DNA of 40,911 nucleotides, taken from Lachnospiraceae bacterium (GTDB lineage: Bacteria; Bacillota; Clostridia; Lachnospirales; Lachnospiraceae). Numbering within the stretch: position 1 is the stretch's first letter; each line of letters starts with the position of its first letter. The notes below the pieces were generated by a model. That model ran no database searches and was not told the DNA's origin. It saw only the letters and a list, made by a program, of their open reading frames with translations. The stretch is from the NCBI GenBank assembly GCA_017526745.1, contig JAFXQX010000007.1, positions 1 to 40,911 of the forward strand, in the 5' to 3' direction. Shown here one piece after another: positions 1 through 7,009 of the stretch. Made by a program: the position numbers and the translations under genes.

Positions 1-76
1 CTCAAATACTTTGAGACAATACCTCCGTCCCCCTGTCTCACTCCGTCCCCCCGTCTCAGTCCGTCCCCCTGTCTCA
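1..76. repeat. Truncated palindromic repeat cluster (TGAGACA...GTCTCA family)
   Basis: One full 29-nt unit lies at 12-40, starting TGAGACAATACC and ending CCCTGTCTCA. Two shortened 18-nt relatives follow at 41-58 and 59-76, both ending GTCTCA. The first bases (CTCAAATACTTTGAG) look like the loop of a hairpin whose left arm lies outside the window. Five related clusters occur before position 14,000. The cluster ends 27 bases before the -35 box of the trpB-like gene. Confidence 0.85.
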
Positions 77-103
77 CCTCTGTCCAACCTGCCGAAAAAA
101 GTG

Positions 104-133
104 TTGACAGCTTTACCATGTAAATGTAATAAT
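104..133 (+). promoter_or_regulatory. Promoter of the T-box/trpB-like unit
   Basis: A perfect -35 box TTGACA lies at 104-109. An 18-bp spacer leads to AATAAT at 128-133, one mismatch from TATAAT. TGTAAT at 125-130 is an alternative with a 15-bp spacer. Transcription would start near 140, just before the first T-box stem. Confidence 0.65.
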
Positions 134-140
134 CAGATAA

Positions 141-403
141 ACCGTTGAAGGAGAGTGAGTAACTTCCGACAATCCGATTATGAGAGAGCTGCCGGCGGTG
201 AGATGGCAGCATGAGGACCGGAAGCGAATGGACTCCTGAGGGCGAGCAGAACTTTCAGTATGTGAGCCGGAGTATAATCCTCCGTTATCAAAGATTGGCG
301 TATGATGGTACGCATGAGAGGGTACGTAAGTACCAAGCCGGGTGGCACCGCAGGAAGTATGATTTTCATCCTGTCCCAGCAGAATTTGGGACAGGATTTT
401 TTT
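141..403 (+). promoter_or_regulatory. Tryptophan T-box riboswitch leader
   Basis: This leader senses uncharged tRNA-Trp and controls read-through into the trpB-like gene. Stem I can be drawn directly: GGAG 150-153 pairs with CTCC 233-236, and CTTCCG 163-168 pairs with CGGAAG 219-224. Between them is the specifier loop, with codon TGG at 229-231 followed by A. The distal stem pairs GCTGCC 188-193 with GGCAGC 205-210. The conserved T-box (GGGTGGCACCGCAGG, 340-354) presents TGGC at 343-346. That would pair with the tRNA acceptor NCCA end and requires a G discriminator base, as in bacterial tRNA-Trp. A terminator hairpin follows at 368-403. Specifier and discriminator agree, so the tryptophan assignment is strong. 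Confidence 0.93.
368..403 (+). terminator. T-box intrinsic terminator
   Basis: An 11-bp perfect stem pairs ATCCTGTCCCA at 368-378 with TGGGACAGGAT at 387-397. The loop is 8 nt and a seven-T run follows (397-403). It should end transcription when tRNA-Trp is charged, and be disfavoured when uncharged tRNA stabilises the antiterminator at about 335-354. Confidence 0.9.
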
Positions 404-485
404 ATTTCTGTCTCATGAACCACCAACATTGTTTGACCGGTAATGGCATGGATCAGCCGGTCCGTAATGACAGAAAGGAGAAAAA

Positions 486-1862
486 ATGAGCGACAACAAA
501 ACAATCCCCTACAAGATCTATCTGAACGAGAACGAGATCCCTTCAAAGTGGTACAACGTAAGAAGCGACATGAAGAACAAACCTGCCCCGTTGGTCAATC
601 CCGGAACGGGCCAGCCGATGGGCTTTGACGATCTTCGCCCGGTGTTCTGCGATGAGCTCATCAAACAGGAACTGGATAACGATACACCTTATTTTGACAT
701 TCCTCAGGAGATCCGTGATTTTTACAAGATGTACCGTCCGTCACCGCTGGTGCGCGCTTACTGCCTGGAAGAAGCACTCGGCACGCCGGCAAAGATATAC
801 TACAAGTTCGAGGGAAACAACACGAGCGGAAGTCATAAGCTTAACTCTGCCATCGCCCAAGCATATTACGCCAAGAAGCAGGGCCTTCGCGGCATCACAA
901 CCGAGACCGGCGCAGGCCAGTGGGGTACGGCTCTTTCAATGGCGTGCGCATACCTTGGCCTTGACCTGAAGGTGTTCATGGTGAAGGTGTCATATGAGCA
1001 GAAGCCTTTCAGACGCGAGGTGATGAGGACATATGGCGCAAGCGTAACGCCGTCTCCTTCAATGGATACGAAGATCGGCAAAAAGATCAACGCCGAGCAC
1101 CCCGGTACTACCGGAAGTCTCGGATGTGCGATCTCCGAAGCAGTTGAAGTTGCCACAACGAATGAAGGCTACAGATACGTTCTCGGATCGGTATTGAATC
1201 AGGTGCTCCTGCATCAGAGCATCATCGGTCTCGAGACAAAGGCTGCACTCGATAAATACGGTATCGTTCCCGATATGATCATCGGATGTGCGGGAGGCGG
1301 ATCAAACCTTGGAGGACTGATCGCGCCGTTTATGGGCGAAAAGCTTCGCGGAGAAAAGGATTACAGGATAATCGCAGTAGAGCCTGCAAGCTGCCCCAGC
1401 TTTACAAGAGGAAAGTACGCATATGATTTTTGCGATACGGGTATGGTTTGCCCGCTTGCCAAGATGTACACGCTCGGAAGCAACTTCATACCTTCGGCAA
1501 ATCATGCCGGAGGGCTTCGATATCACGGAATGAGCCCCATACTGTCGCAGCTGTATGCGGACGGATTCATGGAGGCCAGATCGGTCGAACAGACAAGCGT
1601 GTTTGAGGCTGCAACTCAGTTCGCAAGGACGGAGGGTATCCTTCCCGCTCCGGAGTCAAGCCATGCAATACGGGCGGCGATCGATGAGGCGCTTTTGTGC
1701 AAAGAGACGGGAGAGGAAAAGACGATCGTATTCGGACTTACCGGCACCGGTTACTTTGATCTTGTCGCTTACCAGAAGTACAATGATGGCGAGATGACCG
1801 ACTACATCCCTACGGATGAGGATCTTGAAAAGAGCCTTGCGTTACTCCCGAACATAGGCTGA
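486..1862 (+). CDS. trpB: Tryptophan synthase beta-like PLP enzyme (TrpB2 type)
   Basis: It probably makes L-tryptophan from indole and L-serine, or salvages indole, with pyridoxal phosphate. At 458 aa it is longer than the canonical ~400-aa TrpB1 and fits the TrpB2/TrpB-like group. PLP-enzyme landmarks are visible: the Schiff-base lysine in SGSHKLNSA (K118), TTETGAGQWG at 138-147, and the glycine-rich phosphate loop GCAGGGSN at 267-274. The start at 486 follows AAAGGAG with good spacing. There is no trpA or other trp gene nearby, so it is an orphan controlled by its own tryptophan T-box, which supports a role in tryptophan supply. TrpB2 enzymes usually do not need TrpA. A different indole or amino-acid substrate cannot be excluded from sequence alone. 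Confidence 0.92.
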   Translation: MSDNKTIPYKIYLNENEIPSKWYNVRSDMKNKPAPLVNPGTGQPMGFDDLRPVFCDELIKQELDNDTPYFDIPQEIRDFYKMYRPSPLVRAYCLEEALGTPAKIYYKFEGNNTSGSHKLNSAIAQAYYAKKQGLRGITTETGAGQWGTALSMACAYLGLDLKVFMVKVSYEQKPFRREVMRTYGASVTPSPSMDTKIGKKINAEHPGTTGSLGCAISEAVEVATTNEGYRYVLGSVLNQVLLHQSIIGLETKAALDKYGIVPDMIIGCAGGGSNLGGLIAPFMGEKLRGEKDYRIIAVEPASCPSFTRGKYAYDFCDTGMVCPLAKMYTLGSNFIPSANHAGGLRYHGMSPILSQLYADGFMEARSVEQTSVFEAATQFARTEGILPAPESSHAIRAAIDEALLCKETGEEKTIVFGLTGTGYFDLVAYQKYNDGEMTDYIPTDEDLEKSLALLPNIG

Positions 1863-1868
1863 ACATTT

Positions 1869-1953
1869 TGAGACTCCGGGACGGAGACTGAGACAGGGGG
1901 ACGGAGGTATTGTCTCAAAAGATTTGAGACAATACCTCCGTCCCCCTGTCTCA
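1869..1953. repeat. Palindromic repeat hairpin, 31-bp arms
   Basis: A degenerate 20-nt unit at 1869-1888 precedes a perfect inverted repeat. The left arm is 1889-1919 and the right arm 1923-1953, each 31 nt, with a 3-nt loop. The arms contain GGGGGACGGAGG and its complement. The A/T pair in the GGTATT/AATACC part is replaced by G/C in the copy at 2520-2584. No T-run follows. The element sits between the stop of the trpB-like gene and the promoter of the next gene. Confidence 0.9.
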
Positions 1954-1956
1954 ATA

Positions 1957-1985
1957 TTGTAATCCGGGCAGGAAAATGGTAAAAT
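1957..1985 (+). promoter_or_regulatory. Promoter of the zinc-ribbon protein gene
   Basis: TTGTAA (1957-1962), a 17-bp spacer and TAAAAT (1980-1985) form a good sigma-A type promoter. TGG immediately before the -10 box gives an extended -10. It begins 4 bases after the palindromic repeat. Confidence 0.6.
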
Positions 1986-2029
1986 AACACATATATTTTT
2001 ATCATTCTTGATCATAAGGAGGTTATATC

Positions 2030-2476
2030 ATGGCTTTTTGTTCAAACTGTGGTAAAGAACTGCCCGAAGGAGCAACCGTTTGTCCCGGATGCGGAGCAGC
2101 AATAGGTGCGGCGGCACCGGAAAGCGCTGTCAACTGGGATCATACCGATGAATTTGATGCGCAGGATATTTCCGATAACAAGGTATATGCACTTTCTGCT
2201 TATCTGTTCTCGTTCTTCGGCATCATTCTGTGTCATCTTCTTGCAAAATCATCGGATTATGCGCAGTTCCATGCGCGTGAGGCACTTAAGATCGATATCG
2301 TAACGATGGTCGTATATCTGCTCTCATGCATCCTTTGCTGGACATGCATCGTTCCCGTTGCAGGAATCATACTTGTAGTGATCCTTCTCGTTGTCAGGAT
2401 CATATGCTTCGTTCAGGTATGCAAGGGACAGGCAAAAGAGCCTTGGCTCATCCGTTCGATCGGAGCCCTTCATTAG
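2030..2476 (+). CDS. Zinc-ribbon membrane protein
   Basis: This is a 148-aa protein of unknown function. The N-terminus carries a zinc ribbon with two CxxC pairs (C4/C7 and C18/C21). A short polar linker follows. The rest is hydrophobic: roughly 49-65 and 85-130 look like membrane segments, the second block long enough for two helices. The central YAQFHAREALKID motif is typical of small DUF4870-like membrane proteins, which often carry an N-terminal zinc ribbon in Firmicutes. The ATG follows AAGGAGGTTATATC, a strong ribosome binding site. Repeat hairpins flank the gene on both sides, so it is probably monocistronic. Confidence 0.85.
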   Translation: MAFCSNCGKELPEGATVCPGCGAAIGAAAPESAVNWDHTDEFDAQDISDNKVYALSAYLFSFFGIILCHLLAKSSDYAQFHAREALKIDIVTMVVYLLSCILCWTCIVPVAGIILVVILLVVRIICFVQVCKGQAKEPWLIRSIGALH

Positions 2477-2499
2477 TTGTAACGATTGCATGACAATCT

Positions 2500-2584
2500 T
2501 GAGACTCCGGGATAGAGACTGAGACAGGGGGACGGAGGTGTTGTCTCAAAAAATTTGAGACAACACCTCCGTCCCCCTGTCTCA
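2500..2584. repeat. Palindromic repeat hairpin, 31-bp arms
   Basis: The architecture matches 1869-1953: a degenerate unit at 2500-2519, a left arm at 2520-2550, an AAA loop at 2551-2553 and a right arm at 2554-2584. Where the previous copy has GGTATT/AATACC, this copy has GGTGTT/AACACC, a compensating change in both arms. The extended -10 box of the MurD-like gene begins 4 bases downstream, so any -35 contacts for it would fall inside the repeat. Confidence 0.9.
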
Positions 2585-2588
2585 ATTA

Positions 2589-2597
2589 TGGTATAAT
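2589..2597 (+). promoter_or_regulatory. Extended -10 promoter of the MurD-like gene
   Basis: TGG at 2589-2591 is followed by a perfect TATAAT at 2592-2597. The expected -35 position (about 2569-2574) reads CCGTCC and is not a -35 box, so this would be an extended -10 promoter. The start codon is only 7 bases downstream of the -10 box. Confidence 0.6.
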
Positions 2598-2604
2598 ATA
2601 TTTT

Positions 2605-3789
2605 ATGGAAAAGTACGAAAAATTCGACAACAAAAGAATACTCATCTGGGGGTACGGACGCGAAGGAAAGAGCACCGAGAAATTCCTTAAAAAGCATTGC
2701 AGCCCGGAATCGGTTGAAGTTTTCGAAGGAAAACGCGAAGACATCGACGAGGACAGATATGACTGGATCATAAAGAGCCCCGGCATCCCGATGCTCGATC
2801 CCGACAGCAGGTACACATCGCAGACCCAGATATTTCTGGAGTGTTTCAGAAACAATACGGTCGGCGTCACGGGAACAAAAGGCAAGAGCACTACGAGTGC
2901 GCTCCTTCATCATGTTCTAACATCTGCGGGAAGGGACACCGTGCTTCTCGGAAATATCGGCGAACCTTGTCTTGACTATTTCAAAGAGATACGCGAGGAT
3001 ACCGTGGCGGTATTCGAGATGTCGTGCCACCAGCTCTCAAATGTTACGATCTCCCCTCATATCGGCGCATTTCTCAATCTCTACGAGGAGCATCTCGATT
3101 ACTACGGCACGCCCGAACGCTACTTTGCGGCAAAGGCCAACATCGCAAAGTTCATGGAAGAAGACGACAAACTGTATGTCGGCGGAAATGTACCGGATCT
3201 TCCGACAATGGCAGCCATCCATCGCATAGATTTTAACAGCGTCCCCAACTATCAGATGAGGATATTCGGGCATCACAACAGCTACAACGCCCATTTTGTT
3301 TTCAGGATCGCATCCGAAGTATTCGGTATCGACGAGGATGTCATAAAGGACGCGATAGCCGACTTTACCGGCCTTGACCACAGACTGCAGCACATAGGCT
3401 GCATTGACGGTGTTGATTATTATGACGATTCGATCTCGACGATACCCGGTGCCACGATCGAGGCGCTGCGCTCCGTACCGAGAGTCCGGACGGTGCTGAT
3501 CGGCGGCATGGACAGGGGCATCAGCTATGATGAACTGATCGTCTACATAAACAAGCATCCGGAATTCAACTACATCCTTATGTACGATTCCGGAAAACGG
3601 ATCTACGACGTTGTCGACCACCTGAAGAACTGCATCTACCGCTCGACTCTTGAAGAGGCCGTAAGCGAGGCCAGGAAGATCACTCCGTTCGGATTCGGCG
3701 TACTGTTATCGCCCGCCGCAGCCAGCTACGGATATTTCAAGAATTTCGAGGAACGCGGTGACGCGTTCAGAAAGCTGTGCGGCCTGTAA
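2605..3789 (+). CDS. murD: MurD-like Mur ligase (UDP-MurNAc-Ala--D-Glu ligase)
   Basis: MurD adds D-glutamate to UDP-MurNAc-L-Ala in the cytoplasm during peptidoglycan synthesis. This protein has the Mur ligase layout: an N-terminal Rossmann-like domain (KRILIWGYGREGKST, about 10-24), a P-loop TGTKGKSTT at about 89-97, MSCHQLSN at 139-146, HLDYYG at 163-168, the lysine of ERYFAAKAN (K177, in the place of the carbamylated lysine), DDSISTIPGATIEAL and LIGGMDRG. At 394 aa it is shorter than the usual ~450. It is not in a division/cell-wall cluster, so it may be a paralogue. ATG 2605 is the only start that keeps the N-terminal domain. It lies 7 bases after a -10 box, leaving no room for a ribosome binding site. 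Confidence 0.82.
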   Translation: MEKYEKFDNKRILIWGYGREGKSTEKFLKKHCSPESVEVFEGKREDIDEDRYDWIIKSPGIPMLDPDSRYTSQTQIFLECFRNNTVGVTGTKGKSTTSALLHHVLTSAGRDTVLLGNIGEPCLDYFKEIREDTVAVFEMSCHQLSNVTISPHIGAFLNLYEEHLDYYGTPERYFAAKANIAKFMEEDDKLYVGGNVPDLPTMAAIHRIDFNSVPNYQMRIFGHHNSYNAHFVFRIASEVFGIDEDVIKDAIADFTGLDHRLQHIGCIDGVDYYDDSISTIPGATIEALRSVPRVRTVLIGGMDRGISYDELIVYINKHPEFNYILMYDSGKRIYDVVDHLKNCIYRSTLEEAVSEARKITPFGFGVLLSPAAASYGYFKNFEERGDAFRKLCGL

Positions 3790-3820
3790 GGCCAAAATCA
3801 TACCCCCCGGGAGGAATACC

Positions 3821-4186
3821 ATGGCAAAGGACATAAAATCACTTCGCAAAAAGATCGACGAGATCGATGATAAGCTTTTAAAGCTCTATGAGCAACGGAT
3901 GGACGTCGTGCGCGATATCGGCGCATATAAGATGGAGAACGGCCTTCCGGTATACGATTCCAAGCGTGAGGACGAGAAGATAGATGCGGTCTTTGCCGCC
4001 GTAAATAACAAGGAGTATGCCGACGGAGCAGCCCAGCTTTTCATCACCTTAATGCAGGCGAGCCGCGAACTGCAGGAGGAGATGATGGGCCTTTCGGACA
4101 GCGATTTTGACGATTTCAACTGGGACGGTGAGCCCGTCGAGATAAAACTTGAAGCCCTGGGAGCATTTGGTGAGGATGAGAAATAA
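3821..4186 (+). CDS. Chorismate mutase, AroQ type
   Basis: This enzyme converts chorismate to prephenate for phenylalanine and tyrosine synthesis. The 121-aa protein is all-helical, with the AroQ pattern: SLRKKIDEIDDKLLKLYEQR at the N-terminus, then VRDIGAYKMENGLP and VYDSKREDEKID. Arg, Lys and Glu fall at the expected active-site spacings. A C-terminal acidic tail (from about residue 95) is not part of the catalytic fold. The start at 3821 follows CCGGGAGGAATACC; an upstream in-frame start at 3758 would lie inside the MurD-like gene and lacks a ribosome binding site. The stop overlaps the next gene by 11 bases, suggesting translational coupling. No other aromatic amino-acid gene is adjacent. 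Confidence 0.88.
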   Translation: MAKDIKSLRKKIDEIDDKLLKLYEQRMDVVRDIGAYKMENGLPVYDSKREDEKIDAVFAAVNNKEYADGAAQLFITLMQASRELQEEMMGLSDSDFDDFNWDGEPVEIKLEALGAFGEDEK

Positions 4187-5459
4187 CGAACTGATACTGT
4201 ACAAGAACTTTAAATATGGGGACATTCTTGAAGATGCCGCATACATCCTGTCCGGCGATACCGTCGATGACGCCGGCGCGAAAAATCGCATGAACTCATT
4301 TACCGGCGCACTTGTCGAACTTGCGGCAAGCCACGGGTATTACGGAAACCTCTGGCAGGCATATCTGACACATCTTATCACCAACAATGAAAATGCATAT
4401 TCTCTTTCGTGTGAGATGAAAGGCAAAGTGGAAGGCACGCTCGACGCCGTGGCGCTCCATGATTTTTCCATATTCCGCGAGATGTTCCTGCTGGATCTCG
4501 GGGAACTTGACAAACTGTGCGGCACGGACAATGCCACCTTTCTGCGCGATTACGCTGCATCGCAGGATTCTTCCAAGACATTCAATAAAAGAGTCCGCGA
4601 CAGGATCATGGAGCTTCGCGACCAGCTTGAAGCGGCCGGATCCGATGAAGAGTTCAAAAAATGCGTGAGCGTATTCTACAGTGAGTTCGGTGTCGGAAAG
4701 ATCGGACTTCACAAGGCTTTCCGCATCAGTCATAAGGGCGGTGACGTTGACATAGTTCCCATCACGAACATAATGCATGTTTATCTTGAAGACCTTGTCG
4801 GCTACGAGGAGGCCAAGAAAAAACTCGTTGACAATACCGAAGCATTTCTTTCGGGAAGGCCGTGCAACAACTGTCTGCTGTTCGGAGACGCCGGTACCGG
4901 AAAATCATCCTGCATCAAGGGCATCATGAACAGATACTACGAACGGGGACTTCGGGTCATCGAAGTTTACCGGCATGAGCTGGGAGATCTTTTAAGACTC
5001 ATATCGCTGATCAAGGACAGGAATTACAGGTTCATCATCTTTATGGATGATCTTTCGTTTGAAGATTCCGAAACGGAATACAAATACCTGAAGGCCGTGA
5101 TCGAGGGAGGCCTTGAAAAGAAGCCGTCAAACGTGCTGATCTATGCAACGAGCAACAGACGTCATATCGTAAGGGAGAAATATTCCGACAAGCAGGAAAG
5201 AGATGATGATCTTCATACGAACGATACGGTTCAGGAAAAACTTTCACTGTCATACAGGTTCGGCGTGTCGATCTATTTCGGGCGGCCTGACAAGAAGGAA
5301 TTTGATAACATAGTTAAGGTGCTGGCAGACAAACAGGGCGTTTCAATGAGCGAGGATGAACTGCTCCTTGAGGCCGGCCGGTGGGAACTCACCCACGGCG
5401 GTATGTCCGGAAGATGCGCACAGCAGTTTATCGATCATCTGAAAGGCATGCGCAGTTAG
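4176..5459 (+). CDS. DUF815-family ATP-binding protein
   Basis: This AAA-type P-loop protein of unknown cellular role is 427 aa from ATG 4176. The N-terminal half (to about 200) is a helical region without a recognisable motif. It is followed by VGYEEAKKKLVDNTEAFLSG and the Walker A GDAGTGKSS at about 237-245. The Walker B-like strand is FIIFMDDLSF, followed by YATSNRRHIV, a sensor-like region typical of DUF815. A TTG start at 4149 is possible, but ATG 4176 is preferred because GGGAG lies about 12 bases upstream and the 11-base overlap mirrors another gene pair at 11152. It sits between chorismate mutase and ppx, so co-transcription is likely, though no functional link is evident. Confidence 0.85.
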   Translation: MRNNELILYKNFKYGDILEDAAYILSGDTVDDAGAKNRMNSFTGALVELAASHGYYGNLWQAYLTHLITNNENAYSLSCEMKGKVEGTLDAVALHDFSIFREMFLLDLGELDKLCGTDNATFLRDYAASQDSSKTFNKRVRDRIMELRDQLEAAGSDEEFKKCVSVFYSEFGVGKIGLHKAFRISHKGGDVDIVPITNIMHVYLEDLVGYEEAKKKLVDNTEAFLSGRPCNNCLLFGDAGTGKSSCIKGIMNRYYERGLRVIEVYRHELGDLLRLISLIKDRNYRFIIFMDDLSFEDSETEYKYLKAVIEGGLEKKPSNVLIYATSNRRHIVREKYSDKQERDDDLHTNDTVQEKLSLSYRFGVSIYFGRPDKKEFDNIVKVLADKQGVSMSEDELLLEAGRWELTHGGMSGRCAQQFIDHLKGMRS

Positions 5460-5469
5460 GGAGGGTACC

Positions 5470-7002
5470 ATGGCAACACGTGTATTTGCCGCGATAGATG
5501 TCGGTTCATACGAACTTGGGATGAAGATCTTCGAGTTCTCCAATAAAGGCGGCATGAAAGAGATCGACAGCATACGTCACTCCATCGAACTTGGTACGGA
5601 CACGTACCAGGATGGTATCATCAGCATGCAGCATATGGATGAACTGTGCGATGTTCTGTCTGATTTTTCTTCCATAATGAAGTCATACAAGGTCGACGAT
5701 TACAAGGCTTACGGAACGAGTGCGATCCGCGAGACAAAGAACACCGTGATCCTCGCCGAACAGATCAAGCTCCGCACCGGGATAAAGGTTGACGTTCTGT
5801 CCAATTCCGAGCAGAGGTTCCTGCATTACAAAGCGGCTGCGCTCAAGGGGTCGAGATTTGACGAGTTCATAAGGGAAGGATGTGCGATCGTTGATATCGG
5901 CGGCGGAAGCATACAGATATCGCTGTTTGACAATGAGGCGCTTGTCACCACTCAGAACATCCGGCTCGGCGTCCTTCGCGCGATGGATATGCTCGCGGCC
6001 CTAAAGCCAAGAACGCGTGATATGGAGGGCATCTTAAAAGAGCTCATCGACAACCAGCTTCAGGTGTTCAAAAAACTTTACCTTAAGGGCAGGACGATCC
6101 GCAACCTGATCCTCATCGATGATTACGTGTCGGTTATGCTCTATCATCTCGGATCGAAGGACAGGTCATTTACGTCCGATTCATTTAAGAAACTGTGCGA
6201 AGAACTGCGCACGATGTCGTTCGGCGACATCGCCAAAAAATACGGCATAAACGAGGAGACCGCACCGCTCCTTCTTCCCGCGGTATCGATCGTATCCCGC
6301 GTGATCAAGATCACAAAGGCCGAGAACATCTGGTCGCCGGGAGTATCGCTGTGCGACGGCATGGCATACGAATATGCCGAAAAGGAAAAGCTCGTACACT
6401 TAAGCCATGATTTTGAAAATGATATCCTCGCCTGCGCGAAAGTCATTTCCAAGAGGTATCAGGGCAACGAGGCAAGAAACGAGCTCATAGAAAAAGTCGC
6501 GATCGACCTGTTTGACGCGACCCGCAAGATACACGGCATGGGCAGGCGCGACAAGCTTCTGCTCCGGATCACATCGCTTCTTTCAGACTGCGGAAGATAT
6601 GTTTCGATAGAAGCCGGTGCGGAGTGCGGATACGATATCATCATGGCGACGGAGATCATCGGACTGTCGCATGCTGAGCGTGAGGTCGTGGCAAACATCG
6701 TAAGGTTCAACAAGATGCCCTTCAAGTATTACAGCGAGCTTGCGGCGGATTCGCTCATCGATAAGTCGAGTTACCTTAAGGTGGCAAAACTGTCTGCGCT
6801 CTTCAGGATAGCGGACGGCATTTGCAGAAGCTACCGCACAAAAGTGAACGACGTAAGGTTTGCGATCAAAGGCAATGAACTTGTCATAAATGTTTACACG
6901 GTGGATGACATAGACCTTGAGCAGGGATTTTTCTTCAGGAAGGCATCGCTGTTCGAGGAAGTGTTCTCGATAAGACCGGTGCTTAGATATAAGAGGAGGT
7001 AG
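5470..7002 (+). CDS. ppx: Ppx/GppA-family exopolyphosphatase
   Basis: It is predicted to release phosphate from polyphosphate or hydrolyse pppGpp. The actin-like ATPase fold is recognisable from AIDVGSYE at 8-15, YGTSAIRETKN at 81-91 and VDIGGGSIQISLF at 141-153. The C-terminal half (about 310-510) matches the HD-like region of long Ppx proteins. However, the HD position reads LLSDCGRYVS and the following conserved histidine region reads GAECGYDII, so metal ligands seem lost. The length of 510 aa is normal for the two-domain form. ATG 5470 follows GGGAGGGTACC. The polyphosphate kinase gene starts 8 bases after the stop, a common ppx-ppk pairing that supports a polyphosphate role. Confidence 0.9.
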   Translation: MATRVFAAIDVGSYELGMKIFEFSNKGGMKEIDSIRHSIELGTDTYQDGIISMQHMDELCDVLSDFSSIMKSYKVDDYKAYGTSAIRETKNTVILAEQIKLRTGIKVDVLSNSEQRFLHYKAAALKGSRFDEFIREGCAIVDIGGGSIQISLFDNEALVTTQNIRLGVLRAMDMLAALKPRTRDMEGILKELIDNQLQVFKKLYLKGRTIRNLILIDDYVSVMLYHLGSKDRSFTSDSFKKLCEELRTMSFGDIAKKYGINEETAPLLLPAVSIVSRVIKITKAENIWSPGVSLCDGMAYEYAEKEKLVHLSHDFENDILACAKVISKRYQGNEARNELIEKVAIDLFDATRKIHGMGRRDKLLLRITSLLSDCGRYVSIEAGAECGYDIIMATEIIGLSHAEREVVANIVRFNKMPFKYYSELAADSLIDKSSYLKVAKLSALFRIADGICRSYRTKVNDVRFAIKGNELVINVYTVDDIDLEQGFFFRKASLFEEVFSIRPVLRYKRR

Positions 7003-7009
7003 GCTTTTC

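Noticed and set aside
4149-4175. TTG start for the DUF815 gene
   Set aside because: ATG 4176 has a plausible GGGAG upstream and an 11-base overlap like that of another gene pair in the window; TTG 4149 has no clear site.
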